Assembly: GCA_944358545.1 (NCBI GenBank)
Contig: CALVRJ010000012.1
Span: 1-33,723 of the forward strand
Length of the DNA stretch: 33,723 bases
From: an uncultured Bacilli bacterium
GTDB lineage: Bacteria > Bacillota_I > Bacilli_A > RF39 > UBA660
Direction: 5' to 3'
The notes below the pieces were generated by a model. The model saw only the letters and a list, made by a program, of their open reading frames with translations, was not told where the DNA came from and searched no databases. The position numbers and the translations under genes are program-made. Of the stretch, positions 33,616 through 33,723 are shown piece after piece; positions within the stretch are counted from its first letter, which is position 1; every line of letters begins with the position of its first letter.

Positions 33616-33723
33616 TTAATTTGCTTTTTTAGTCATTTTTCTCATGACAAATACTGAGACAATTACACATATTATTCCAAGTACAATAATTATTATACTG
33701 CCATAAGCAGATGTTGATGGAAC
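33616..33723 (-). CDS. C-terminal membrane anchor of a surface protein, partial
   Basis: Only the last 35 residues are visible: VPSTSAYGS, about 19 hydrophobic residues (IIIIVLGIICVIVSVFVM) and a basic tail RKMTKKAN before TAA. This is the architecture of a C-terminal cell-wall sorting signal, with VPSTS in the position of LPxTG, or a simple membrane anchor. The rest of the gene lies beyond the right edge. Followed by a terminator. Confidence 0.7.
   Translation of the reverse strand, partial: VPSTSAYGSIIIIVLGIICVIVSVFVMRKMTKKAN

Overview
The window is a low-GC chromosomal segment of a spore-forming member of the Bacilli, most likely an uncultured gut lineage. The evidence is Spo0A, an alpha/beta small acid-soluble spore protein, EzrA (a Bacilli division protein), a ParE/ParC topoisomerase IV pair, AGGAGG-type ribosome binding sites and sigma-A promoters. 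TGG and all three stop codons are used as in genetic code 11. I saw no rRNA, tRNA, CRISPR array or insertion sequence.

Layout. The left edge holds the start of a PD-(D/E)XK nuclease/transposase-like gene (1-104, minus). Positions 266-9155 (mostly minus) carry parC, parE, a hypothetical gene with a frameshifted paralogue upstream, a NodB-like protein lacking the catalytic motifs, a divergent Pro/Tyr-rich small protein, nrnA and a dus gene. Positions 9207-9688 have no obvious protein gene but hold two near-identical promoter-plus-hairpin units, probably small RNA genes, around a third structured element. From 12827 down to 9689 runs an overlapping minus-strand operon of two pilin-like proteins, a GT-C-like membrane protein and a GT2 glycosyltransferase. 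Next is a secreted DUF6273-type protein with a GC-rich variable-looking segment near its C-terminus, then spo0A with a 0A box.

Positions 14892-22784 are mainly central metabolism on the minus strand: tpiA, a GT4 glycosyltransferase, pgk, a third pilin-like gene, gap and a nucleoside kinase. A plus-strand island at 18505-20087 (VbhA-like antitoxin, Fic toxin, small exported protein) interrupts it. Positions 22913-27942 hold clpP, ssp, thiI, ezrA and rpsD. The order ssp-thiI-ezrA-rpsD recalls Bacillus subtilis. rpsD has a perfect promoter and a structured leader that can form a pseudoknot.

Positions 28260-33723 are accessory: a large unknown protein with a HopA1-like region and a duplicated C-terminal module, a DUF2207 membrane protein, a DUF4143 ATPase preceded by three 23-bp-phased direct repeats, and the C-terminal anchor of a surface protein.

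The best candidates for something new are the GC-rich segment in the DUF6273 gene, which resembles a diversity-generating retroelement variable region with no reverse transcriptase in view; the tandem small RNA units at 9277-9690; the phased repeats before the DUF4143 ATPase; and the pilin/glycosyltransferase operon.
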